Positions 35,495 to 46,600 of a stretch of DNA of 64,000 nucleotides are shown in pieces. This DNA comes from Acanthosepion lycidas (Eukaryota; Mollusca; Cephalopoda; Sepiida; Sepiidae). A program made the translations under genes and the position numbers. Every line of letters begins with the position of its first letter. Within the stretch, counting starts at the first letter, position 1. A model generated the notes under the pieces. The model was given only the letters and a program-made list of their open reading frames with translations, did not search any database and was not told the origin of the DNA. Location of the stretch: assembly GCA_963932145.1 (NCBI GenBank), contig OZ010613.1:36917718-36981717 (forward strand), in the 5' to 3' direction.

Positions 35495-35850
35495 ATGAGC
35501 TGCTTTCGCTGGTTCCCAGACTTCATGAATTTAAGCGTTCAACTAGGCTGGCATCTCGCTCTCACCCTTTCACTGTCAAAACTGTTAAAGGTAGCCGTCT
35601 CTTCTACTCCAATAGCTTCATATCTCGCACTTCTCACCTGTGGAACTCCCTCCCCTTTTCCTGATAGCTATAATCTCCAACTATTCAAATGTAATGTCAA
35701 TTGATGTCTCTAGATGCCTTAATCTATTCCCTATCCTTCTCTTCATCCTTTCCACTCCTCTTTGCTCTCACTCCAACTCTCTGTAATCACTTGCATGCTA
35801 GTGGCTTCCCACCTTGCTTGGGATTGAATGATTAAAAAACTCAACTTTCA
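35495..35850 (+). pseudogene. LINE family L-a 3' relic
   Basis: CATGAATTTAAGCGTTCAAC, TAGGCTGGCATCTCGCTCTC, ACTGTCAAAACTG, then the tail GTGGCTTCCCACCTTGCTTG. A further fragment is at 35870-35990. Confidence 0.65.
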
Positions 35851-36039
35851 ATAGAGTTAAGTACTGCTCTGCTTGTCCAACTAAACCCTACATCACTGCG
35901 TTACTGTTGAAATAGCTAGATGTAACTGTAAATTCTATTCTAATAGTTTCTTTTCTCATGCATCTATCTACATGATGTTTTTTTTATCTGCCAATCACTA
36001 ATCTACATGAAAAATTTTCAGAACATTATTTTCTTGTGT

Positions 36040-36430
36040 CCTCTGTTTTTATCAACATAAACAAACCTAGTCTGATGAAGTCCTGAATAATGAAATGCAT
36101 CACATGAACTTTTTCCACTTTGTCATATATCTTTCGCCCAATATTAAGAGAAGCAAAACATTTTAAACTTGCACTGCCTTGTGCTCGTACCCAGTAACGG
36201 GAAACACTTTGGCCATAAAAAATAATGATGAAAACTGGAGACAGAATCACAAAGCAAGTTCATTGTTAAATCTCACTCTGTCTGACAACTCTTGTGACGA
36301 CAACAGTCCCAGGCAGTATCAGCCCCTGCACTTCTCTTGAACACAATCGGACAAGCAGTAAGGGAGGACATGCTGTATGGTCAAGTGTTGATCTTTCATT
36401 GGAAAAATAAAAAACAATCTTGATATTCAA
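36040..36430 (+). repeat. Dispersed repeat P, copy 1, with hammerhead-like box
   Basis: Pairs with 40870-41270 over about 390 bp. Near its start it reads CTGATGAAGTCC...ATGAAATGC. Function unknown. 36430-36920 shows no feature beyond an A run at 36883. Confidence 0.75.
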
Positions 36431-36924
36431 TTTCAATAGTTATAATTATACATTTGAGTGGAAATTACAGTTCAACCCACCACCCAAAATTTGACCAAAT
36501 GAACAAACATCAGAATTTTTTTCACAACTACTTTTTTGCCAAGCTAAGAATTTTTCAGCACCCCTTGTAAAACAACATGATACTGTCTTTTTAGGATATA
36601 AACAATCATGACTCTCCACTGTTTTTTTTTCTTTATTATTTGTGTATTGCCAATCATTCTTGGAGAAGATCTATGTGCTGCACCCATTCTGAACATTGTC
36701 CTCACCACACCCCGTGAGGGTTAAGTTTTTCAAGCTCTCTATTCTCATGATGCATTTAAGGAATTTTAGCTGACTTTTCCAGATTTTGATTATAATAGTT
36801 CTTTCTGTTGCCATTTTCTTTAAGGCATTCCCATTTGGAATTCAGAATTTTCCTTTTCTTAGATTGGTTGCCATCCAAGGTTTTAAAAAAAAAAAAAAAA
36901 AAGAAAACTATATCATGTTATTTC

Positions 36925-37075
36925 CTCCATAGTTTCTGGCAAAAGAGATAAGATTTATACTTTTCCTAAGGGCATTTGTGCAAAAATGAATGCAGGAGAG
37001 GCTGGAATTTGAACTTGGACTGCCGGTTCCATTTTCCATGCCAATATCTATTACACTATCTGCTGTCAGTAATAC
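36925..37075 (-). mobile_element. SINE family X, reverse
   Basis: - strand: box A-like AGATAGTGTAATAGATATTG, box B-like AAGTTCAAATTCCAGCC, then CTTAGGAAAAGTATAAATC. 37080-37590 shows only a weak X-body fragment near 37480-37560. Confidence 0.65.
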
Positions 37076-37599
37076 ACACTTGAATTCCTGATTACAATCT
37101 CTTCCTGGCTTTTTTCTTTTAATGGATTTCAGTAGTAAAATTATTAATACTGCATTCACATTATAAATTTAATAACTCTATTCTGTCAGTAACACTTGCA
37201 TTAATTTCTGATAACACATTTCTTTTTGATTTTCAATCCATTTCTATTGCAAAATCATACAAAGAAGAAACCATCCCATACCATAATATTTAACTCTAGA
37301 CTTCTTTTGTAGATAAGATTAAAAAGAAATACATCTTAATTTTGTATAACTTGTCAAACATCAACAATAGCTACCTATCTTTATATCCATAGATAAGAAC
37401 AGTCATTATAAATACCATAATCTTTTTTTACAATGAGTTCATAGAGTCAATATGAATTTCATAATCTTTTCCATGGATGTATAGTAAATACTTCACCAGG
37501 GCTAGATAGGGTTTTAAATTCAGAGTTGTTGTTCTCCTAGACTGGTTGCCAAGCACAGCTAAACTGATTTTTTTTTTAAACATCTAATCAACCCTACAG

Positions 37600-37700
37600 A
37601 ACAATAGCCTAGTGGATTAAAGTATTAGCTTGTGACTTTGGTGACATAGTAATTCTGAGTTCAATCCCTGGGCAAGGCAGTGCATATTTGAACCCAGTGG
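37600..37700 (+). mobile_element. tRNA-derived SINE head
   Basis: AATAGCCTAGTGGATTAAAG (box A-like) and GAGTTCAATCCCTGGGC (box B-like), about 55 nt apart. Confidence 0.6.
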
Positions 37701-37844
37701 AAACAAGCAAGCAATAACTGAGCAGTACTAATAATAAGAATTAGATGACATGCTTAGACATGGGCAGTGGAATGAGAACAATCTAATCTCATAGATTAAT
37801 GGGTTCAGTTCATAATTCGTTATAGGTTACCCAGATTGATATAT

Positions 37845-37965
37845 GTCTGATAAAGGCCAGAGGGCATACCAGCCGAAATGCTGTGATAACAACAAAGATG
37901 AAGACAATAGCCTGAATATAAATAGTGTAAATAATGACAACATATCATCCCAGAAATTCAGACGG
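37845..37965 (+). repeat. Half of hairpin element FB
   Basis: One arm: CCAGCCGAAATGCTGTGATA, AGATGAAGACAATAGCC, AATAGTGTAAATAATG and CATCCCAGAAATTCAGACGG. Confidence 0.7.
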
Positions 37966-38099
37966 AAATCCTTCATGGGTTATTTAAAGCTGAAATATAT
38001 TTTGAATTGTCAGAATAATTCATTTTTTTTGCAAATAAATATTGCATTAACAATTTATTTTCTTCTGAGAATAACAATTTTCATGATACAAGTCCTACT

Positions 38100-38420
38100 A
38101 ATTAACCCATAGCTAGAGGGAGGAAATGGATTCATACCTTTCCCAAGGGTATTTTGCATGTAAGTGAATGTAATGAACCCAACTGTAATTCAAACTCAGC
38201 TCTTCAAGTTCTCATTCCAAGCCACAATCTATTACACCAATGCACATCTACAGAGATCAGTCTACCCTATTTAACCCATAGCTGAAATGAGATGAATTTA
38301 TAGCTTTCCCAAGAATATTTGTGTGAAACTGAATCTAACGAACAACTAGAATTTGAACTTGACTCACAGAGTTTTTGTTCTAAGCTGTTAAACATTTCAC
38401 TATCTTATCATTTAGTCAAG
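38100..38420 (-). mobile_element. Two SINE family X copies, reverse, in tandem
   Basis: 38100-38245 and 38275-38420 both read (in +) AACCCATAGCT, TTTCCCAAG.ATATTT/GTATTTTG, AACTGAATCTAACGAAC-like, and CCAAGCCACAATCTATTAC-like ends. Confidence 0.6.
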
Positions 38421-38429
38421 CCCTCATGG

Positions 38430-39480
38430 ACATTCACAAGTCTATCACATCAAACATTATTGTCATGCATCAAAGTCAGAAGGTCATTAGGTTGGCATTT
38501 TGTGTCATAACACAGCTGGTCAATGTAAGTGGTTGCTGGTAACTCTTGTCAGACAAGTCCTAAACCGTAACTACCTAATTATTGTTGGGAATATAAATCC
38601 TCAGGGTGGTGTCAAAAACGTACATGTTTTCCATATTAGAGGTCTTCTGACAGAGATGGGATCTTCCTCGAAAACTTTATACTGGAAATTAATTGTTTAT
38701 GCTTCACCACTAAATTTCAAAATAAGAACTCTAAAGAATTGACATTATATTATTATTTGGTTGCGCTAGCTCAGATATTCATGTGTCTAGCATATCAACC
38801 ATCATGGTCATGCATCAAGGTCAGGTCATTAGGGAGGCAGTCTGTGTCAATGTAAGTGGTTGCTGGTAACCAACCAGTCTTGCTCCATGGCTAGGTGTCC
38901 AGAGCAGTAGATCACTCGCAAATTCCTGTTTTGCTCACCAGCAGTCTCCCGCAAAGCAAATTCTGCATTCATATAAGATTGTAGAAATACCAGGAGTGGC
39001 TCCATACAGCTGTGATTTATTTGGCTGTTGTCTCTGGAAGATATTAAATATAGCTGTCAGCATCCGAGTGATGTATTTCTATCAATGGCTCTCATCTCTT
39101 GTCAGACGAGTCCCAAACCTAACTACCTAATTATTGTTGAGAATATAAATCCTCAGGTTGGTGTCAAAAACGTACATATTTTACATATTAGGCATCTTCT
39201 AACAGAGATGGGATCTTTTTTGAAGACTTTATATTGGAAATTAATCATTTATGCCTCACCACCAAATTTCAAAACAATAGACATTATATTATCATTTGGT
39301 TGCACTAGCTTGGATATTCATAAGTCTATCACATCAACCATCCTGGTCATGCATCAAGATCAGGTCATTAGGGAGGCATTCTGTGTCATAGCTGGTCAAT
39401 GTAGGTGGTTGCTGGGCAACTAACTTGTCTTGCTCTATATCTAGAGTGTCTAGAGCAGTAGATCACTTGCAAATTCCTGT
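38430..39480. repeat. Duplicated block next to LINE relic
   Basis: 38540-38890 and 39098-39440 are about 350-bp direct copies (shared CTACCTAATTATTGTTG, ATCCTCAGG.TGGTGTC, GAGATGGGATCTT, GGTCATGCATCAAG). Copies of the 39463-39600 LINE end follow both (38880-39030 and 39430-39600). Confidence 0.8.
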
Positions 39481-40000
39481 TTTGCTCACCAGCAGTGTCC
39501 TGCAAAACATTCTGCATTGATGTAAGATTGTAGAAATATCAGGAATGGGTCCATAGAGCTGTGATTTAGTTGGATGTTGTTTCCAAAGGATGTTAAGTAT
39601 AGATCTCAGCCTCTGAATGTAGATTTCATCAAGCTCAGACTCTAGGGTTTTACTTAATGTCCAACCAGTAGCACCATACATTAATACTTTCTTTACAGTG
39701 GCGTCAAAGAATTTTTGTTTGAGGTTGTCTGGTAGATTAGAATTCCAGATTACATCCATTTTATTCAAGATAGCCGAGGTCTTTATCTATGTGAATTTTC
39801 ACATCCTTTTCAGTAGAATTTATTTTGCTTCTTAGGTATATAAAAGATTTGACAGATTTTATCGATACACCTGAGATTGTATTGTTGAAGCTTATGAATT
39901 CAGTTTTAGAGGCATTGAAATAAAGTCCATCATCATTGGCAAAATTTTCTAAATGTGAGAACTGTGGCATTGGTAATGTTTTTTGTTTTTGTTTACAGTG
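39463..40000 (-). pseudogene. LINE polymerase relic (third lineage)
   Basis: Across a frame change near 39765: LENFANDDGLYFNASKTEFI, ISIKSVKSFIYLRSKINSTE, KDVKIHIDKDLG, then NKMDVIWNSNLPDNLKQKFF, VLMYGATGWTLSKTLESELD, LWKQHPTKSQLYGPIP. It differs from the RTE-like copies at 44 and 51 kb. Confidence 0.75.
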
Positions 40001-40417
40001 AGTTTCACCCTGTACAAGCTGCAGAGGACACTCGAGATAGAGGATTACAATAAAAGGCTGTTTATGTGGGTAGGTGGGGAAGATAAAGGCCAACCCGTGA
40101 CTTGAACAGGTTAAGAGTGTAGTGATCAGAGAAACATCCTCTTGGGTGTCATTTCCAAAGTACAGTTGTCCGAGTGGAACTTACTTCTCACCAATGGAAT
40201 ATGAATGGAATGTAGGTGGTATGGTGAGTCTTTGCAGTGATAGCTAGGTCATCCGCATATTAGTATCACAAATTCCAGAGACTTATTCTACATTATCTAC
40301 ACACCCTTAAATATATGTATAAGGATTTGTACAAGAAGAAGAAGAGAAAACAAAGGATGGGGATGATGATGTTAAAGACAGAAAAATATTTTTAACTCTT
40401 ATAAGCCCCAAAAAAAT

Positions 40418-40449
<32 letters not shown>

Positions 40450-40495
40450 AAATAAAAATAAAAAAAAAAAATAAAAAAATAAGGAGGTTATTTTG

Positions 40496-40501
40496 TTTAT
40501 T
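40496..40501 (-). terminator. GTDC1 poly(A) signal
   Basis: AATAAA on the - strand, 59 nt after the stop codon (ACTCAATAAACAAA context). It is followed by a T/A-rich stretch on the - strand. Confidence 0.6.
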
Positions 40502-40559
40502 GAGTTCTATTATTTTGTAAGATGTTCAGAAAACCAACTTTTTCAGCTGCCAGCAATTA

Positions 40560-40628
40560 TCAAATTCCATTTAAAATGTCACAGTATGACTGCTTCAGGT
40601 GTTTCCAAGTAAACTGCTCCAAATCAAC
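40560..40628 (-). CDS. GTDC1: GTDC1 terminal coding exon
   Basis: Acceptor TTCATTTTCAG, then 22 codons and [23 protein letters not shown] then GI. It fits the family's C-terminal 'APFSWAALHGKF' helix (FTWKHLKQ). It ends slightly earlier than vertebrate proteins. Confidence 0.85.
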   Translation of the reverse strand, partial: VDLEQFTWKHLKQSYCDILNGI

Positions 40629-43600
40629 CTGAAAATGAAAATTTAAAAATAATTATTAAAATCATATTTTAAAATTTTACCTTGAATTTTACCTGAAAAT
40701 GAAAATTTAAAAATAATTAAAATCATTTTAAAATTTTATCTTAAAAAAAAAAAAAAAAAATTCTAATTTAACAAAAGTTAACAACCTAAGACATAATTGT
40801 TCAAAAGCAAGCAAATGATTTTTTTAATCTTATTTATATATTAAAAGAATTCCCAGTGTCTCTTGTTCATGCACATGTATAGTCACATCAACATAAACAA
40901 ATGTAATCTGATGAAGTCCTAAAAGATGAAATGTGTCATATGAAAACTTTTTCCACTTTGTCATATGTTTTTCTTCCAATATCAAGAGAAGGAAAACATT
41001 TTAAACTTACCCTGCCTTGTGCTCACATCCAATAACAGGAAAAACTTTGGGTGTAAACAACGATGATAAAAATTGGACATGGAATCCCAAAGAAAGTACA
41101 ATGTTAAATCCAACCTTATCTGACAAATCTTGCTATGACAATAGTCACAGGCAGTACTGGCTCCCTTTCTTCCTTTGGACAGCATTGAGGGAGTGGAAAA
41201 GGGAGGACATGCTGCATGGGCAACTGCTGATTTCTCAAAGGAAAAATAAAAACTGCTCAAGCATGCATCCAGGAAAATAAAATTCAGTATCATCTCACCT
41301 GTGCATGGTTGGTAAAACAAACACTGCCTTATTGTAACAGGGCAATGGAGCTGACCAAGTTATAAAGTATTGTTTTGGTGACTTGAGGTATTGAAAGACT
41401 AATTCTGAACAAAGGATTAGAGATATTAAATGGAGAAAAATATGGGAGAGTGGTTCATCAGGATGAAACTTGATAAGGAAAAAAAAAATGATTTTTTATT
41501 AATTTGATCCAATAAAATACTTATAAGGAAGGCAACAGGAAGATTTGAACCTAAGTGAAATTCAATTAAAATAAAATTCTCTTGGAGCAGATCTGGGGTT
41601 GGTTCTCTCAAGGCAGACAGATACTACAAACTTTGAGCTTAAATTATAATATCCAATGACTTGGTATATAATAAATATAATATGTATGTTGCCACTTCTT
41701 GCTGGTATTCATGTCACAGTGTACTAAGATATATTCTAAATGTCAAAATCATGAAATTTAAAATCATGAATTTATAAAACCCCAAAAAGATCAGAAACCT
41801 GAAAAAAAAAATATTAAAAAAAAATAAAATAAAAAACCAGAAAATGGCATAGGCAATGGGAAAATTTAGCAGGCAATGCCCATGTCGGTGTTTATGACAT
41901 TATTAGAGAGGCTAAAAAGAGCAGCAGCATGTAGAAAACGAAGTAAATGTATTCATCTAAAGAGAGTCTTGTCCAAAAAGAATGTGTGTTTTATTATGAT
42001 GAAAGGCTTAAAAATAAAGTTAATGATCGTGAAAACCAATCAGATCTTATAGACTATCTTAGAACTCTTGCTCATAATCTTTCATTATAAATTATTCATA
42101 TATTCTGGTTTTAAAATTTTTTTAAAATTTCGTATGTTTCAAATGTGTAAACACTATTTAAACACTATTTTATAAATGTTTAGAAATAAAGGTATTTCCC
42201 AATTTTTTTTTTTTTTTTTCAATTTCTCCCAAAGACTATTTTTGAGAATTATGATCTTTCAGGAATTTTAATTTTGTGATTTTCACACTCAGGAATTTTA
42301 ATTTCAGGATTCTGACATTCAGGGTTTTAAGATTCAGGGTTATAACCCAAACCATTCTAAATATATTCACACTGAAAGGAGTGAAACTAAGTACTTACCT
42401 GAGGGTGATGATTTCGAGGAAGAAATGGACGTTTACAAAATTCCTTTAGTCTCTTGTACAACTGATTTGAGGTGTTATACAAATAACATCCTAAAATTGG
42501 AATAGAAAAAAAAAAGAAAAAAAGATTCATACTGTCCCATTACTGGCAACAAGATTTTTATTAAATTCTTAGTCTTAGATAATTTTTTTTAATTATTTCA
42601 CCCCAAGCAAAGCAATAAAACTACTAAGATGCAAGGAATTACTGAATGTGAAAGAATATAAGGAAAAACGTAGAGAGAAAAGAAATTAAGAAGACAGAAA
42701 ATAATGATTAACATTGCATTTAAATTTGTGAAGATCAAAGGTGACTGGAAAGCAAGAAGCCAGAAAAGAATTCCATGAGTAAAAAGTGCAAGAGAAGAAA
42801 CTGTTAGCATAGAACTTACAGCTACATCTAGCAATTTCAAATGTAAAATGATGAGACCTTGCTGCTAATAAACTTGTAAAGTCTAGATACCGAAGAGTAC
42901 AAGTGAAAAAGTAAACAAGGGATAAATCTAAATTCCTGTTTGTTGGGGTGCACCCACCTTCTCATGGAAGAATGGACTGATCTCTCTACTACTAATAGGA
43001 CAGTTCTATAGAGTTCTGGAAAGATCAGGTGACCATCACACTAACATCTCTCTACCGGAAGATACAGTTGGACTTTATACTCCTGATTGTTACTGACTAA
43101 CCTGCGTTTGTTTGACTACTAATCTCTCTATTGTAAATACCTCTTCGAATATACCAGTATTTTTCCCTACGTATGTGTTTGTCCTTATTTCAATACACTC
43201 ACGTGGAAACACTCAACATCTAAACACTGTTCAAAAGACTGGGGAGGAGTGTGAGCAGGATGATAGGCAAACCTAGCTACTCCTATTGAGAAAAAAAAAA
43301 CCATATTTATATAGAGATATTAGAGGTATAGAGTTAAAGTAGACTTTAGATAGAACCAGAAAACCAATTCTAAAGCAACAATGGATAAACTTCTATTCCT
43401 GCCCAAAAGGCCAGTGAATATGAACTTGATGATAGGCAAACCAATCTTCTTAAGATGAAGATATATTGACAATTTAAGACATAAGTATGAAGAAAAGCCA
43501 AACAGATTGCTAAAATGATTATTGCACATCCAATATAGAATCAATAATTAAAAATCTTGAATCAAAGAAGTGTCAGGACAAGAAACGTGATATTCATGCT

Positions 43601-46600
43601 CAGAATGTTATCAGAAAGAGCAATACAAATGCAGAAGAATGTGTACCTGTCTTTTATAGACTATGCAAAGGCGTTCAACAAAGTACATTGCAAATATCTG
43701 TTGGAGCTTCTCAACAACCTTGACATATTCAGGAAAGACATTAGAATAATCAAAAAACACTATTGGCAAACAAACTGCTTGCATAAAGATAAAAAAAAAA
43801 ATGAGTTCAGCAGATACACAAAAATAAAAAGGGGCATAAGGCAAGGATGTGTCTTCTCACCAGACCTAGTCAACCTATACAGCAAAGCAATTGTGAGAGA
43901 ACTGGAAAGCCTACCAGGATTCATCATTGGCAGCCAAAATATTTAACAATATAAGATATGCAGATGACACTGTGCTGATAGCAGACATGAAAAGGAAACT
44001 ACAAAACTTCCTATAGTGAGAAGAAAAGACTAAGCATAAACTACAAGAATGCATAGTCATCAGCAAAAAGATAAGCCTGAAATGCAATTTACAGGTCGGA
44101 GCACTAAAATCAAGCAGGTGCAGAAATTTAAATATCTGGAAAGTGTTCTGAGAGAGGACGGAAAGTGTAATGCTGAGTTCCGAAGTCATATTGGGATGGC
44201 CAAAGATGCATTCCAAAAGATAGGCAAAGCATGATTAAACTCATTGGGATTCAATGGTAACAAAGAAAAGAGTACTGAACTGCTACATATCTGTCCTTCA
44301 GTATCTGTCTATACTTCTGAGATGAGGTATTATGTACACTATTTACATTATTCGGGCAATCGTCCTCATCTTTGTTGCCATATTTATCATAACTTTTCAG
44401 CTGATGTATGCTCCGGCCTTCTTCAGGTGGTTGGAATGTTGAACTGAACCCTTTATTTCCAGTGACAGAACACAAAGAGTGTGAGTTCAATACCTGGTTA
44501 AGGCAGTGGAGAACTTGGAGAGGGGAATTAACAGGAGATAACTGATAACTGACATCCATTAGACATGGCATGTTGAACTAGAACAGTCTACTCCAGTGAG
44601 TGAAATAAAGGGTTCAGTTCGACATTCCAACCACCTGAAGAAGGCTGGAGCGTACATCAGCCGAAATGTTGTGATAAATATGGCAACAAAGATGAGGACA
44701 ATAGTTCGAATAATGTAAATAGTGATATTTGTCCTCCATTATGGCAGGGAATGTTGGATAGTCTCCTCAAAGATGAAGAGACTCTAGGCAACAGAGGTGT
44801 GGGTCTACAGAAGTATGTTAAGGATACCATGGATCAAACATGTGAGCAATGACAAGGTTTTGGCGAGAATGCAAATAAAAACGAAACTCATACTTAGCAT
44901 CAGGAAGAGACAGCTGAAATTTCTGGAACACATAATGAGAAAGGAGGGCTTGGAAAATCTGATACTCACAGGGTGGATAGAGGGGAAAAGGGAAAGCAAC
45001 ATGTGACATACTTAATGGGATTAAACAAGTGGATGACAGAACAGAGGGTTTGGGAGAAATAACAAAAAGTCAAAGCTTATTGAGGGCTATAAGAGACAGG
45101 AGAAAATGGAGAGTCATGATCCCCAATGTCCTGAAGGACACAGCATACAAGAAGGAGAATTCAGTCATGGCTGTCAGACAATTTCTGTGATCACATCACC
45201 CCTTACACCTGGCCACCTAATTCCCCAGACAGCAACCCTCTTGATTATTATGTGTGGGGCACAGTTGAGTGAGAGACCAACAAAAATTCCTTGTAGTACC
45301 AAAGATGAACTGAAGGCAAGGATTATGGCAGTATTCACCAACTTAAAAAAGGAGACTGTCCAGAAGAGATGCAGGAGATTCTGAAATCGTCTGGAGGCCA
45401 TGGTTGAAGCCAATAAATTTACTCTTTAGTTTTTCAAGATATTTTTGCATAATTTTGGTAAATATATCTGGTTAAATGAGATGTCAGTGTTATTTTCATT
45501 TTTGTGTAATTTAGATGACAATTTATCCATCGCACCCTGTATGTAAAGATGTAAGATCAGAAATGATTTGTCAAACCTGGGAAGATTTCTGGATAAACAA
45601 GACGGTTTGGGCACAAAGGGTAACATCCAAAATAAACAGCTTCCAACCTAAAAAGAAAAAAAAAAAAGAAAAGAAAAGAAAAAAAAAAAGAGAAAAGAAA
45701 AAAGAGAAAACACAGATTTAATGATATTTTCTGTTTCATGTTAATTGTTCTGATAAGCCTTCATTACATCCAAAAAGCTGATTATGAACAAAGAACAGCA
45801 TCATATTTTTATATTTCATTATTTTCTGACCAATTCAAATTAGAGGTTGAATATCCTTTATCCAAAATTCCAAAATTTGAAAGTTTTTCCAGGTACTGCC
45901 ATGACTTGCCACAAATGGAAAATTTCAGAAAAAACTGGGAGGTGATGTGCAGCTGTATTAAGTGACCTAATTTGCCCTGGGTGGGGGTGAGGTTCCCCAG
46001 CTCAGCTAATGTAGCATACATGGTGCCAATTTTTTTGTTAGCAATTATCACAGTTACACCTTCATTTGTGGATTATTTATCAGGTATTTTGCCAAGTAAA
46101 GGTATTATTCAAAATATCAAAAAGTCCTGCAGTTATATATTTTTTGTAGCGATCATGTTAATTTTTGTACACATAGAGAAAGTACAAGACATTATGTTAA
46201 CGTGAAATCTGAAATTCACCATTTAAAAATCCGTGTAAGCATTACATGACTAGTGTCATTACCTATATTTGTCTGTACACAGAATTTATTAAATTTTACA
46301 TAAAACTACTTTCAGCATATATGTTATTTATATAACATTATATATTTATATGTCTAAATTGTGTTATGAAATGTAAAGGAAGATTGTGTTTATGCTTGGG
46401 TTCCATTTCCAAGCTGCCCCATTTTATGTTATACACAAATTAAATAGCCTGTATTCCAAAATCTGAAAACTGAAGAACTTTTTATCCCAAGAATTTTGGA
46501 TAAAGGATTCTCAACTTGTAGTGCTGGGTTATTTGCCCCTCATTTTCTTGTGATTTTTTTAAGCATAGCTTAGGTGGCACAAGGCCCAAAGTATGTGGTA

